DNA from: Saprospiraceae bacterium
GTDB taxonomy: Bacteria > Bacteroidota > Bacteroidia > Chitinophagales > Saprospiraceae
Assembly: GCA_016714025.1 (NCBI GenBank)
Contig: JADJOB010000002.1
Location: 1,892,001 to 1,956,000, forward strand
Direction: 5' to 3'
Length of the DNA: 64,000 nucleotides
The translations under genes and the position numbers were made by a program. Positions within the stretch are counted from its first letter, which is position 1. Each line of letters begins with the position of its first letter. Below, piece by piece: positions 9,050-16,416 of this stretch. Under the pieces are notes generated by a model. It had not been told where the DNA came from. It made no database searches and saw only the letters and a program-made list of their open reading frames with translations.

Positions 9050-10555
9050 ATGTTTAAATCAAAAATCAACGTAATTGTTTTGGCTATTTTAGTATTGCTT
9101 GGAATTAATTATGCAAGCCGTTATTTGTTTCTTCGTTTTGATCTGACTGAGAATAATGAATTTACACTTTCTAAAGCCAGTAAGGATATATTAACTAATC
9201 TGGATGATGCGGTTGAAGTGACCGCTTATTTTTCAGATGACCTACCTGTTGATATTACGAAGGTGCGGGAGGAACTAGAAAATTTGCTCAATGAATTTTC
9301 CAGTATCGCTAAAGGAAAGTTTAGCTATAAATTTATTGCACCAAATAAAGATGCACAAAAAGAAGAAGAGGCAACTAAAGAAGGGATACGTCCTGTGATG
9401 ATCAATGTCCGGGAAAAAGATCAATCCAAGCAACAAAAAGCATTTTTAGGTGCTGTGATTAAAGCTGGAGATAAAAAAGAAACCATTCCGATTATTCAAC
9501 CTGGTACAGCAATGGAATATGCATTTGCAACCGGAATTAAAAAATTGGTGGGAAAGAACAAACCATTGATTGGATTTATTCAAGGTCATGGCGAACCACC
9601 AATTCAGGAATTAGCGCAAGCCTATCAGGAATTAAGTATTTTATATAACATCAGTTCGGCATATATAAATACCGATACAGTAGATTTGTCAGCATTTAAA
9701 ACATTGATTTTGGTGCGGCCTACAGACAGCATCCCACCTCCGGATTTACAACGTCTGGATCAATTTTTATCAAAAGGAGGAAATTTAATACTCGCGATCA
9801 ATCAAGTAGATGCCAATATCCAATATGGGATGGCAAATCCTATGAATACCGGATTAAAAGAATGGTTGCTCACTAAAGGTTTGGAAATCGAAGACGCCCT
9901 GGTTCGAGATACGCGCTGCGGTCAGGTGAATGTGCAACAACAACAAGGATTCTTTTCGTTTTCATCTCCGGTTCAATTTCCTTATTTGCCTTTGATTCAA
10001 AAGTTTCCAAATCATCCAATTACTAAAGGCTTGGAACAAGTCATGTTGGAGTTTGCAAGTCCGCTTAATTTCAAGAATGCTGCCGGAATTCAGTTTGTAC
10101 CTTTTTTATATACATCAGAAGCCTCTGCCAGAGAGAATGCTCCATTAAGATTTGATGTGCAAAGGCAGTGGACCAGTGCTGATTTTCCAGAAAAAAATAT
10201 TTGCGTGGGAGCCGTCTTGGAAGGAAATTTAGTTGGAAATCAGTCCAGCAAATTGATAGTTTTTGGTGACGGGGATTTTGCAATTAATGGAAGAGATCAG
10301 CGCAGGCAAAATGCAGATAACATCAACTTATTGGTAAATAGCATTGATTACCTCAGTGATGATACAGGTTTGATTGATTTGCGTACCAAATCTGTTGAAA
10401 CCAGACCCATTGAAGAACTCAGCGATTCCAAGCGATCCAGTTTGAAATACCTGAATTTTCTATTGCCAATGGGGCTCGTTGTGGCTTATGGTATTTTCAG
10501 ATCCAGTCAAAACAGGCGCATCCGAATGACCCGCATGGAAATGCGTGTAAAATAA
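9050..10555 (+). CDS. gldG: Gliding motility ABC transporter component GldG
   Basis: The 501-residue protein has one N-terminal membrane helix (about residues 8-28), a large periplasmic domain of the ABC-type uncharacterised (GldG/IFT52-like) fold, and a C-terminal helix (about 470-488) followed by a basic tail. The family segments RFDLTENNEFTLS, FIQGHGEPPIQEL and FLSKGGNLILAINQV are present. GldG is the auxiliary component of the GldA-GldF transporter. The order gldA-gldF-gldG is contiguous here. A PolX-like gene follows after 44 bases on the same strand and may be read from the same transcript. Confidence 0.9.
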   Translation: MFKSKINVIVLAILVLLGINYASRYLFLRFDLTENNEFTLSKASKDILTNLDDAVEVTAYFSDDLPVDITKVREELENLLNEFSSIAKGKFSYKFIAPNKDAQKEEEATKEGIRPVMINVREKDQSKQQKAFLGAVIKAGDKKETIPIIQPGTAMEYAFATGIKKLVGKNKPLIGFIQGHGEPPIQELAQAYQELSILYNISSAYINTDTVDLSAFKTLILVRPTDSIPPPDLQRLDQFLSKGGNLILAINQVDANIQYGMANPMNTGLKEWLLTKGLEIEDALVRDTRCGQVNVQQQQGFFSFSSPVQFPYLPLIQKFPNHPITKGLEQVMLEFASPLNFKNAAGIQFVPFLYTSEASARENAPLRFDVQRQWTSADFPEKNICVGAVLEGNLVGNQSSKLIVFGDGDFAINGRDQRRQNADNINLLVNSIDYLSDDTGLIDLRTKSVETRPIEELSDSKRSSLKYLNFLLPMGLVVAYGIFRSSQNRRIRMTRMEMRVK

Positions 10556-10599
10556 TTGAATCAGGAATGTAATGGTGCATTCCAATAATATCTTTCAAC

Positions 10600-12222
10600 T
10601 TGACAAATAAAGACATCGCAGGTTTATTTCATGAACTCGCTTCTTTGATGGAGTTGCATGAAGAAAATCCTTTTAAAATCCGCAGCTATGAAAATGCATA
10701 CCTCGCCTTACGAAAACTAGATGAGCCATTGCTCGAGCAGGATCGCGAAGCGTGGTTGCAAATCAAAGGGATTGGAGCAACCATTATGGATAAATTGGAG
10801 GAAATTAAAAACACCGGCAGCTTTGCAAGTCTTGAAGAATTTAGAGCCAAAACACCGGCAGGCATTCGCCAAATTTTAAGGATTAAAGGACTGGGTCCCA
10901 AAAAAGTAAAAACTATTTGGAATGAACTGCATGTAGAGTCACCTGGAGAATTATTGTACGCTTGTTATGAAAACCGATTGATTGAATTGAAAGGATTCGG
11001 AGATAAGTTGCAAAAGGAGATCATACAAAGCATTGAGTATTTTAACAGTCAGCAAAACTTGTTTTTGTTTGCACAACTGGAAGGGGAGGCCAACATTTTA
11101 ATTGAACAACTTCAAAAATTGAATCCCACTGCCCGCTTTGAATTTACCGGAAGCTTGCGAAGAGCAATGCCTACATTAACCGGTATAGAAATTCTTACGG
11201 ACGCAAATGATTTGCAATTACCTGAAAAATTTGAGCATAGGGATGACAACTATATCTGGAATGAACTGGTTCCTGTAACAATTCATCAATCAGATTTAAG
11301 TCATTGGGCGCATGAGCAATTGCGGATAACAGGAGGATCTGAAAAATTCTTGCATCAGTTTGATTCTGTTTTTAAGAGTTCACAAACATCGGATGAAGCA
11401 AGTTTGTTTGAAAGCTGTAAGCTTCCATACATTGTTCCTGAATGTCGTGATCTGGAAGATTTTAATTCATTTGATATTGGAAATTTAATCACAGAGGAAG
11501 ATATCAAAGGAGTTATTCACAATCATTCCAATTACAGTGATGGAATTTATTCGATTGAGCAAATGGCAGCAGAGTGCATTCGCCTGGGTTATTCATATTT
11601 TGTAATTTCGGATCACTCGAAATCTGCATTTTATGCAAATGGATTGCAGGAAGAACGCTTGATGAAACAGTGGAAAGAGATTGATGTACTCAATGAAAAA
11701 TTGCACCCATTTAAAATTTATAAATCCATTGAATCTGATATTTTAAACGATGGCAGTTTAGATTATTCTGATGAAATTTTACAAAAGTTTGATTTGGTGA
11801 TTGCTTCTGTACATAGCAATCTAAAAATGGATGAAGAAAAAGCAATGAATCGATTGATTAAAGCCATTGAAAATCCATTTACAAGAATATTAGGACATCC
11901 AACAGGTCGTTTATTGTTGTCAAGAAAAGGATACCCATTAAACTATAAAAGGTTAATCGATGCTTGCATTGCAAATGAAGTGGTAATGGAGTTGAATGCC
12001 AATCCGCTGCGTCTTGATATGGATTGGACTTGGATCCCTTATGCCATGGAAAAAGGCATGAAAGTTTCCATCAATCCGGATGCACATAATTTAAAAGGCA
12101 TTCGGGATATTCGTTACGGTGTTCTTGCCGCACGAAAGGGAGGCTTGACAACGAATAATTGTTTGAATACAAAGTCGATTGCAGAATTTGATCTTTGGAT
12201 TCAATCAAAAAACAGGTTTTAG
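10600..12222 (+). CDS. polX: PolX-family protein with HhH, degenerate polymerase and PHP phosphoesterase domains
   Basis: The 540-residue protein has the bacterial PolX architecture: an 8-kDa-like helical domain (1-90), HhH motifs (GIGATIMDKL, GLGPKKVKTI), a nucleotidyltransferase-like middle (about 150-265), and a PHP domain (about 303-535) with metal ligands in HNHS (307-310), ISDHS, SVHSN, GHPTGR and NPDAH. The palm motif GSLRR is kept at 184-188, but the following position, which in active PolX carries the catalytic Asp-x-Asp, reads TGIEIL. Polymerase activity is therefore doubtful, while 3'-5' exonuclease or phosphoesterase activity of PHP is plausible. The start is TTG: an in-frame TAA at 10570 leaves no ATG. 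A repair role is inferred. Confidence 0.8.
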   Translation: MTNKDIAGLFHELASLMELHEENPFKIRSYENAYLALRKLDEPLLEQDREAWLQIKGIGATIMDKLEEIKNTGSFASLEEFRAKTPAGIRQILRIKGLGPKKVKTIWNELHVESPGELLYACYENRLIELKGFGDKLQKEIIQSIEYFNSQQNLFLFAQLEGEANILIEQLQKLNPTARFEFTGSLRRAMPTLTGIEILTDANDLQLPEKFEHRDDNYIWNELVPVTIHQSDLSHWAHEQLRITGGSEKFLHQFDSVFKSSQTSDEASLFESCKLPYIVPECRDLEDFNSFDIGNLITEEDIKGVIHNHSNYSDGIYSIEQMAAECIRLGYSYFVISDHSKSAFYANGLQEERLMKQWKEIDVLNEKLHPFKIYKSIESDILNDGSLDYSDEILQKFDLVIASVHSNLKMDEEKAMNRLIKAIENPFTRILGHPTGRLLLSRKGYPLNYKRLIDACIANEVVMELNANPLRLDMDWTWIPYAMEKGMKVSINPDAHNLKGIRDIRYGVLAARKGGLTTNNCLNTKSIAEFDLWIQSKNRF

Positions 12223-12322
12223 TAATCATTAACAATACATTTGAAATAGAATAAATGGTGTTACTTTCAGGTAGGTTAATTTTACATTCTCAATCTAACA
12301 AGTAAAAAATCATATTTAAATC

Positions 12323-12892
12323 ATGAAAAATTTAAAATTCTTTTCTTTTGGTCTTTTCGTAGCCCTTGTAGGAATTACTTCTTGCAAGAATGACAAAGCT
12401 GCTGGTACTGATGCAGCTGCTACTACTGAAGCAGGTACTGCTGCAAATGCAGCTGGTTTACCAAGCGCAGAGCCAGGAACTATTATGGCTGCTGAAGGTG
12501 CTGCTGCGGCTGCTCCAACAGGTCCAACTACTTCTATGGAGTTTACAGAAATGGTTTATGACTTTGGTGAAATCGTTGAAGGTGAGCACGTAAAATATGC
12601 ATTCAAATTTAAAAACACTGGAAGCGAGCCATTAATTATATCTGATGCAAAAGGAAGCTGTGGTTGTACAGTTCCAGATTGGCCAAGAGAGCCAGTTGCT
12701 CCAGGTGCTACCAGTGAAATCAAAGTTGAGTTTGATTCTAAAGGTAAAGGCAGTGATGATGGTTCAAAACAAACTAAAAAAGTTACTGTAACTGCTAACA
12801 CCAATCCTCCACAAACTTATTTGACAATTACAGGTGTTGTAAAAAAAGATCCTAAAGCTCCTAAAACACCGGCTACTCCGGCAATAAAATAA
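12323..12892 (+). CDS. DUF1573-domain lipoprotein
   Basis: The 189-residue protein has a lipoprotein signal (lipobox ending at Cys21), an Ala/Thr-rich low-complexity linker (about 25-70), and a DUF1573 immunoglobulin-like domain with YDFGEIVEGEHVKYAFKFKN, SCGCTVPDW and PGATSEIKVEFD. DUF1573 proteins are abundant in Bacteroidota and resemble ASPM/SPD-2/Hydin-type beta-sandwiches; their role is not established. The C-terminus is Lys/Pro-rich. It has its own strong terminator immediately downstream and appears monocistronic. It is likely a periplasmic or outer-membrane-anchored protein. Confidence 0.85.
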   Translation: MKNLKFFSFGLFVALVGITSCKNDKAAGTDAAATTEAGTAANAAGLPSAEPGTIMAAEGAAAAAPTGPTTSMEFTEMVYDFGEIVEGEHVKYAFKFKNTGSEPLIISDAKGSCGCTVPDWPREPVAPGATSEIKVEFDSKGKGSDDGSKQTKKVTVTANTNPPQTYLTITGVVKKDPKAPKTPATPAIK

Positions 12893-12916
12893 GCTTTATT
12901 TTCAAAACTTATAGAG

Positions 12917-12947
12917 ACCCATCCTGTTTTTACAGGGTGGGTTTTTT
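12917..12947 (+). terminator. Rho-independent terminator after the DUF1573 gene
   Basis: A 10-base-pair stem (ACCCATCCTG with CAGGGTGGGT, one G-U pair) closes a six-base loop and runs into six T. It ends only 12 bases before the ATG of the prenyltransferase gene. Confidence 0.9.
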
Positions 12948-12959
12948 GTTTATACGAAT

Positions 12960-13832
12960 ATGAAACAAATTCAGAATTATCTATCGCTGGTTAAATTTAG
13001 TCATACGGTATTTGCCCTACCATTTGCAGCAATTGGATTTATTATTGGCACTAAAGCCATGGGAAATGGCATTTTGGATTGGCAACTTTTTGCTTTGGTA
13101 TTGATTTGTATGGTAACTGCCCGTAATGCAGCGATGGCCTTCAATCGATGGGCAGACCGGGATATTGATAAATTAAATCCCCGGACGGTGATTCGGGAAA
13201 TACCTTCTGGTATTATATCATCAAAACATGCTTTGTTGTTTGTTGCATTCAATGCAATTGTATTTTTAGTATCTGCCTACTTTATTAATTGGCTTTGTTT
13301 TCTATTATCCCCAATTGCATTGATAATTGTATTAGGATATAGTTATACGAAACGGTTTTCTTGGTTTTGCCATGTGTTTTTAGGATTGGGATTATCCTTA
13401 GCACCTATTGGGGCTTATCTGGCTGTGACAGGTCATTTTCACTTTTTGCCCATCTTGTATTCCGTGGCTGTAATCTGTTGGGTTGCAGGTTTTGATATTA
13501 TATATGCATTACAAGACATTCACTTTGATCAGGAACACCAATTGTATTCAATTCCAGCTCGTTTTGGAATGACTAAAGCCTTGTTAGTTTCAAGTTGTTT
13601 GCATCTGGTTTGTGCTGTAAGTATCATTATAGGTGCCTGGATTCTTCATCAGGAATTTGGCTTAAATTATTTAAGCTATTTGGGAAGCAGCGCATTTATT
13701 GTTTTATTATTTATTCAACACCGGATTGTTAGTCGGGGTGATTTAAGTAAAATCAATTTGGCTTTTTTTACTACTAATGGAATTGCCAGTGTCGTTCTTG
13801 CCGGCTGTACAATTTTGGATTTTTATTTATAA
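12960..13832 (+). CDS. UbiA-family prenyltransferase (menaquinone pathway type)
   Basis: The 290-residue integral membrane protein has about eight hydrophobic segments and the two Asp-rich motifs of the UbiA superfamily: NRWADRDID at 62-70 and FDIIYALQDIHFD at 178-190. It transfers a polyprenyl chain to an aromatic acceptor. The motif context SRT/PRTVIRE and length fit the UbiA/MqnP branch used for menaquinone synthesis in Bacteroidota, but the acceptor (4-hydroxybenzoate-like or futalosine-route naphthoate) cannot be decided here. The gene starts 12 bases after a strong terminator, and its 3' end overlaps the convergent rdgB by 10 bases. Confidence 0.85.
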   Translation: MKQIQNYLSLVKFSHTVFALPFAAIGFIIGTKAMGNGILDWQLFALVLICMVTARNAAMAFNRWADRDIDKLNPRTVIREIPSGIISSKHALLFVAFNAIVFLVSAYFINWLCFLLSPIALIIVLGYSYTKRFSWFCHVFLGLGLSLAPIGAYLAVTGHFHFLPILYSVAVICWVAGFDIIYALQDIHFDQEHQLYSIPARFGMTKALLVSSCLHLVCAVSIIIGAWILHQEFGLNYLSYLGSSAFIVLLFIQHRIVSRGDLSKINLAFFTTNGIASVVLAGCTILDFYL

Positions 13833-14401
13833 TGTTCAAGATGGTCAATTAATTTTCGGAGAGCTTCCGTTCGATGACTGATTTTTGTTTTGGTTTCAAT
13901 TCCTAATTCGGCAAACGTTCGATCGTATCCAAAAGGAATAAAAACAGGATCATATCCAAATCCGGAATCACCTCGTGGATTTTCTGCAATGACTCCTTTA
14001 ATAATCCCTTCAAACAAATATTCTCGTTCATCCAGAATGCATGCAATTATAGTACGAAATTGAGCATTTCGATTTGACTGTCCGTTTAATTTGAATAAAA
14101 GTAATTTGATATTATCCCGATCATTTTTTTGCAATCCTGCATAACGCGCAGAATAAATTCCTGGTTCATTATCTAATGCAGCAACTTCCAATCCGGAATC
14201 TTCAGCAATGCAATTTAAACCGGTCGCTTCTTTAAAATACCTTGCCTTGATTAATGCATTTTCTTCAAGACTCTTTCCATTTTCTTCAATTTCTTTATCA
14301 AACCCTAAATCATTTAAATCTTTAATTTCATATTCATTTGGAAGGATGGCTTCCATTTCCTTCTTCTTATTAGGATTCTTAGATGCGAGGAGGAGGAGCA
14401 T
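13823..14401 (-). CDS. rdgB: XTP/dITP diphosphatase (RdgB/HAM1 family)
   Basis: The 192-residue protein starts LLLASKNPNKKKEME, containing the S-x-N-x2-K substrate motif. It continues with EDSGLEVAALDNEPGIYSARYAG and GDSGFGYDPVF, all hallmarks of the HAM1/RdgB family. It hydrolyses dITP, XTP and related deaminated purine nucleotides to monophosphates, keeping them out of DNA. Length is normal. It is convergent with the prenyltransferase gene and overlaps it by 10 bases. A tandem repeat region lies just upstream of its start. Confidence 0.93.
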   Translation of the reverse strand: MLLLLASKNPNKKKEMEAILPNEYEIKDLNDLGFDKEIEENGKSLEENALIKARYFKEATGLNCIAEDSGLEVAALDNEPGIYSARYAGLQKNDRDNIKLLLFKLNGQSNRNAQFRTIIACILDEREYLFEGIIKGVIAENPRGDSGFGYDPVFIPFGYDRTFAELGIETKTKISHRTEALRKLIDHLEHYK

Positions 14402-14420
14402 TTCAATTAAGAATAAAAAT

Positions 14421-14530
14421 TAAGAATTAAGAATTAAGAATTATGGGAGCGGAGCGTATATCCCGCGTACTCGCGGGAAGAATTATGGGAGTGTGGAGGA
14501 CAGCCAGTGTACTCGTGGGAAGAATTAATG
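14421..14530. repeat. Short tandem repeat block: 7-base units followed by 42-base units
   Basis: Three head-to-tail copies of TAAGAAT (14421-14441) lead into a 42-base unit (14436-14477) that is repeated at 14478-14519 with 32 of 42 identical bases; a third copy begins at 14520 and stops after about 11 bases. The first 42-base unit contains the hairpin TCCCGCG-TACT-CGCGGGA (14461-14478). The block is much more GC-rich than its surroundings. It has no coding potential. It lies between two minus-strand genes and resembles a dispersed intergenic repeat. Confidence 0.7.
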
Positions 14531-14650
14531 AACTATAAATTAATAAAAGCATTAGCTGAAGTAAATATTCATGTTTTGCAGTGCGATATAGAAAATACGA
14601 TACGAAAATTATTCATTCAAGTTTGTAAATGATTGTTTAGCAAATGAAAT

Positions 14651-15085
14651 CTAAAGCTTCATCTCTTGTAATGCTTTCCATAATACTTTTTTGGATTGAT
14701 CATTTGAATACGTTTCAAGGGAATCTGCAAATAATACGAGTTTATTATATATTGAATAAACCTGGTGCTTATTATTAAATCCTTGTAAACTCAATTGGTT
14801 TGGATTTATTCCAAATCCCACAATGCATTTTAATGAACTGTTTACAATTTGATTGAATTGTAAACAACTTGTTGGATTGAATGAGATAATTTTTACATCA
14901 TGATCCCAAGATATATTCAAAGCATTGATAATTTTCTTTAATAGATCTGTTAGGTTTGTTTGTGCCAGTTCGCGATCTGATACAAATACCAACCAGGAAT
15001 GCGAATCAAGCAGATCCAATGAAACTAAATTGATTTCAGGCAAGGAATACGTGTGTGTTTGACTAACTACTTTTTTCAAAACCAA
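14651..15085 (-). CDS. Uncharacterised 144-residue protein, possibly DNA polymerase III psi (HolD)-like
   Basis: No firm family match. The pattern is a beta strand SWLVFVSDREL, an amphipathic helix LLKKIINALNI, a strand VKIISFNP, then KCIVGFGINPNQL, and a C-terminal helix ending KKVLWKALQEMKL after LVLFADSLE. The order of elements, and in particular the end (leucine-rich strand, then a short helix with LW-x-A-L), recalls HolD, a small protein of the clamp loader. This is inference from secondary-structure pattern only. The start is uncertain: the frame has only TTG codons near the beginning and stays open further upstream. It is transcribed away from ilvE. Confidence 0.5.
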   Translation of the reverse strand: MVLKKVVSQTHTYSLPEINLVSLDLLDSHSWLVFVSDRELAQTNLTDLLKKIINALNISWDHDVKIISFNPTSCLQFNQIVNSSLKCIVGFGINPNQLSLQGFNNKHQVYSIYNKLVLFADSLETYSNDQSKKVLWKALQEMKL

Positions 15086-15146
15086 AACTTTGGTTAACTG
15101 TTGTAAATTAAAGAAATAAAAATTATAAAAACAAAGCAGATTTCAT

Positions 15147-15154
15147 TATTTTTG
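15147..15154 (+). promoter_or_regulatory. Bacteroidota -7 promoter box for ilvE
   Basis: TATTTTTG matches TAnnTTTG and lies 14 bases before the ilvE ATG, implying a very short leader. No clear TTG -33 element at the usual distance was seen. Confidence 0.5.
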
Positions 15155-15168
15155 TCAAAACGAACCAT

Positions 15169-16248
15169 ATGGACCACAAAATCAAAATCACGCGGACCCG
15201 CCAATCAAGAATTAGTGAGGTCGATTTCAACAACATTCCTTTTGGAAAGGTGTTTGCAGATCACATGTTTATTGCGGATTTTGACGGACAGCAGTGGAAA
15301 AATTTTGAAATACGTCCATTAGAGCGAATCCCTTTACATCCGGCAACCATGGCTTGGCATTATGGTCAAGGAATTTTTGAAGGAATGAAAGCCTCCATTA
15401 CAGATGATGGTACCCCATTATTATTTCGACCTTATGATCATGCAGAGCGATTAAATGTGTCTGCTCATAGGATGTGCATGCCAGAATTTCCAACCGATCT
15501 TTTTGTTGATGCCTTGTGTCAGTTGGTTGCTTTGGATAAAGACTGGATTCCAAAAGGTGAAGATTGTGCATTGTATATCAGACCGGTTATGATGGCAACT
15601 GATGAGTTTGTTGGTGTTCGTTCATCTGATACTTACAAATTGATGATTATGAACTTGCCTTCTGGCCCTTATTACAATAAACCAGTTTCATTGTTGGTTG
15701 AAGAGAAATACGTAAGAGCTGTAGATGGGGGAGTAGGAGAAGCAAAAGCAGCAGGTAATTACGGTGCTGCGTTGTATCCAACGAAATTAGCAAAGGATAA
15801 AGGCTATGATCAGGTTATGTGGATGGACGCACATGAATTTAAATATGTGCAAGAAGTTGGTACAATGAATATCTTTTTTGTACTCAAAGATGTTGTGCTG
15901 ACACCCAATCTTAGCGGTACGATTTTACAAGGGATTACCCGGGATAGCATCATTACCTTGTTGAAAGAGAAAGGGTACAAAGTTGAAGAGAGGCCGGTTA
16001 GTATGGAGGAAATCTATGCTGCCTATAAAAATAAAGAATTGATCGAAGTTTTCGGTGCCGGAACTGCAGCAGTAGTGGCGAATGTCAACCGAATCGGTTA
16101 TAAAAACAATGAATTATTGTTTGATGCCTCTCAATGGGGCTTATCTACTATGCTTAAAAATGAAATTAACGGCATTAGAAAAGGAAGGATTGCCGATACC
16201 CATGGCTGGATCCTGCCCATTACAATAGAACAAGAAGTGGCCGTCTAA
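15169..16248 (+). CDS. ilvE: Branched-chain amino acid aminotransferase
   Basis: The 359-residue class IV PLP aminotransferase has the length of the BCAT II (eukaryote-like) subgroup. K193, in EAKAAGNYG, aligns with the PLP-binding lysine of that subgroup, and EVGTMNIFFVL follows as expected. HYGQGIFEGMKA and the Arg of YIRPVM belong to the substrate and phosphate sites. It interconverts leucine, isoleucine and valine with their 2-oxo acids using glutamate/2-oxoglutarate. It stands alone, with its own promoter and a weak terminator. Confidence 0.93.
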   Translation: MDHKIKITRTRQSRISEVDFNNIPFGKVFADHMFIADFDGQQWKNFEIRPLERIPLHPATMAWHYGQGIFEGMKASITDDGTPLLFRPYDHAERLNVSAHRMCMPEFPTDLFVDALCQLVALDKDWIPKGEDCALYIRPVMMATDEFVGVRSSDTYKLMIMNLPSGPYYNKPVSLLVEEKYVRAVDGGVGEAKAAGNYGAALYPTKLAKDKGYDQVMWMDAHEFKYVQEVGTMNIFFVLKDVVLTPNLSGTILQGITRDSIITLLKEKGYKVEERPVSMEEIYAAYKNKELIEVFGAGTAAVVANVNRIGYKNNELLFDASQWGLSTMLKNEINGIRKGRIADTHGWILPITIEQEVAV

Positions 16249-16303
16249 TCTAATTTTGATTCATATTTTTATTTGGAGGACATCGCGAATTCTTAGCAGT
16301 TCA

Positions 16304-16324
16304 CCAAATATAATTTGGGTTTTT
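16304..16324 (+). terminator. Probable weak terminator after ilvE
   Basis: CCAAAT pairs with ATTTGG across a three-base loop and is followed by GTTTTT. The stem is short and AT-rich, so efficiency is uncertain. Confidence 0.4.
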
Positions 16325-16416
16325 ACCTATTGCTTATTTTTAATTGTTGAATTTTGGCACGTTTTTAGATTTAATGGATTACTTTAGTCCAAATTTCTAA
16401 TCCAAAATTTACGATT

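Noticed and set aside
12390..12593. Leu/Gln-rich 67-codon frame
   Set aside because: It is an out-of-frame reading of the Ala-rich linker of the DUF1573 lipoprotein.
14421..14530. CRISPR array
   Set aside because: The units are head to tail without spacers, the copies are only two to three, and no cas gene is near.
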